From: Cymbomonas tetramitiformis
Taxonomy: Eukaryota; Chlorophyta; Pyramimonadophyceae; Pyramimonadales; Pyramimonadaceae
Direction of reading: 5' to 3'
Length of the DNA stretch: 64,000 bases
Assembly: GCA_001247695.2 (NCBI GenBank)
Contig: LGRX02033388.1
Location: 1 to 64,000, forward strand
The position numbers were made by a program, and so were the translations under genes. How positions within the stretch are numbered: position 1 is the first letter of the stretch; each line of letters opens with the position of its first letter. The notes beneath the pieces are model-generated. The model was not told the origin of the DNA and searched no databases. It worked only from the letters and a program-made list of their open reading frames with translations. Shown in pieces: positions 63,234 through 64,000 of this stretch.

Positions 63234-64000
63234 GTGCACCCGATCCTCCAGCTTTGCGCCGCATTGATAGTTGAATTTGCCGGAGACTTGTTGGTTTGAC
63301 ATTTGTTGTCTGCCTCTTATTGCCTACTGCATCCTCTGGCTTGTGGCCTTCACCTTTGGTATCGAAACGACCTGCCCTGCTCGGTGCTCTTCGCCCTGTG
63401 CTGTTTTCATGCTGCCAGCCAAGCGGTCGCCGCAATACTCGATTCTGTGCAGAACTCATAGTGACAGCTATCATACCTCCACAACCACTTCGAAGTAATG
63501 CCAGGCAGTTACAAATGAAGTTGTTGCAACTTTCCCCTATGCTTTCGGACGTCCATAGTCACTGACCGTCCAAATCTTCCGGCCACGTATCGCCACAGAG
63601 GCAGTAATTCCTCCCCATTTTTTCAATTGGCCCTCGCTCATGCAGGATGGGCCTCGCTCATTTGCACGGAGCTGCACTAATCATCCATTGCCCGCGCTTC
63701 TCGCAGTCACCTCGCATACCTCCACCTGCCCTGCTGCTCAGAGTCGCCCTGCACTGCGCTCTCGCACTCTCGCTGCCCTTGGACAGAGTGCCATCTTGCA
63801 CCCGGGATGGCCCCAAAAGAATAATCCTCAGTCAAGGGCATGCTGGGCTGATGATGTGCGGTATGCGGATGCACTTTTAAGGGCATGTCGGGCCGATGGC
63901 GCGAGATGTGCACATGTGAGGGCTTGCTAGCTGATGGCGCGAGTTATGTGGGTGCAAATTCGAGAGCATGTTAGGCTGACGGCGCGAGGTATGCACTTTC
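63234..64000. other. Myosin intron or unassigned sequence to window end
   Basis: No further myosin exon is recognisable before the window ends. At the very end GGCATGTCGGGCCGATGGCG, GAGGGCTTGCTAGCTGATGG and AGAGCATGTTAGGCTGACGG are diverged tandem units of about 45-50 bases. Confidence 0.5.

Noticed and set aside
609..64000. Bacterial-style operons, ribosome-binding sites or rRNA genes
   Set aside because: Genes are intron-split and dispersed; no rRNA-like sequence or operon spacing was seen.

Overview
This window is eukaryotic nuclear DNA, probably from a microalga or another unicellular protist with a repeat-rich genome. The genes that can be read are split by short GT-AG introns and encode eukaryotic families: a myosin motor, a PQ-loop membrane protein of the MPDU1 type, a WD40 protein, a Nudix hydrolase and a MYND-finger protein. 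Short telomere-like motifs (CCCTAAA, TTTTAGGG) lie scattered inside the sequence, which fits a green-lineage alga best; this placement is an inference and weak. Only a small part of the 64 kb is coding.

Layout. 0-13 kb: a 45-bp minisatellite, a minus-strand WD40 gene (3.6-0.6 kb), a low-complexity minus-strand gene (6.1-4.4 kb), a hAT-like MITE with a perfect 8-bp target duplication (9.47-9.74 kb), and a plus-strand Nudix gene (10.2-12.9 kb) whose introns are packed with tandem and foldback repeats. 14.2-18.3 kb: a decayed Copia-type LTR retrotransposon with gag only, invaded by a pogo-like element, beside a 30-nt stretch matching the D-arm and anticodon arm of initiator tRNA-Met. 20-22 kb: a gene fragment, GATGCG satellite arrays and a degenerate tRNA-like unit between duplicated blocks. 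24.9-26.1 kb: a GGCCGR-rich element with terminal inverted repeats. 29.3-29.7 kb: a 42-bp minisatellite. 31.1-32.1 kb: a miniature LTR element that ends a host reading frame. 34.3-35.5 kb: a long foldback element whose near-empty target site is present at 30.3 kb. 37.9-38.5 kb: a second hAT-like MITE with a perfect 8-bp duplication.

40.2-41.6 kb carries the PQ-loop/MPDU1-like gene. 43.5-49.4 kb is a distinctive minus-strand block: intronless genes for small Cys-rich and MYND-finger proteins with TATA boxes and related flanks, a 5'-truncated LINE with a 13-bp target duplication inserted among them, and a SAM-dependent DNA methyltransferase-like gene with a long Lys/Ala/Gln-rich tail. 51-58 kb holds a GC-rich minisatellite, a 186-bp satellite, an RG-repeat exon, a 1.3-kb inverted/direct repeat complex and a multi-exon minus-strand gene with one in-frame TGA. 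60.1-61.2 kb is a 466-bp duplication, and 61.85-63.23 kb holds three clear exons of a myosin head that continues past the window.

The genes do not form one pathway. The strongest story is genome architecture: several independent transposon classes with readable target duplications, and a methyltransferase-like gene next to an intronless Cys-rich gene family.
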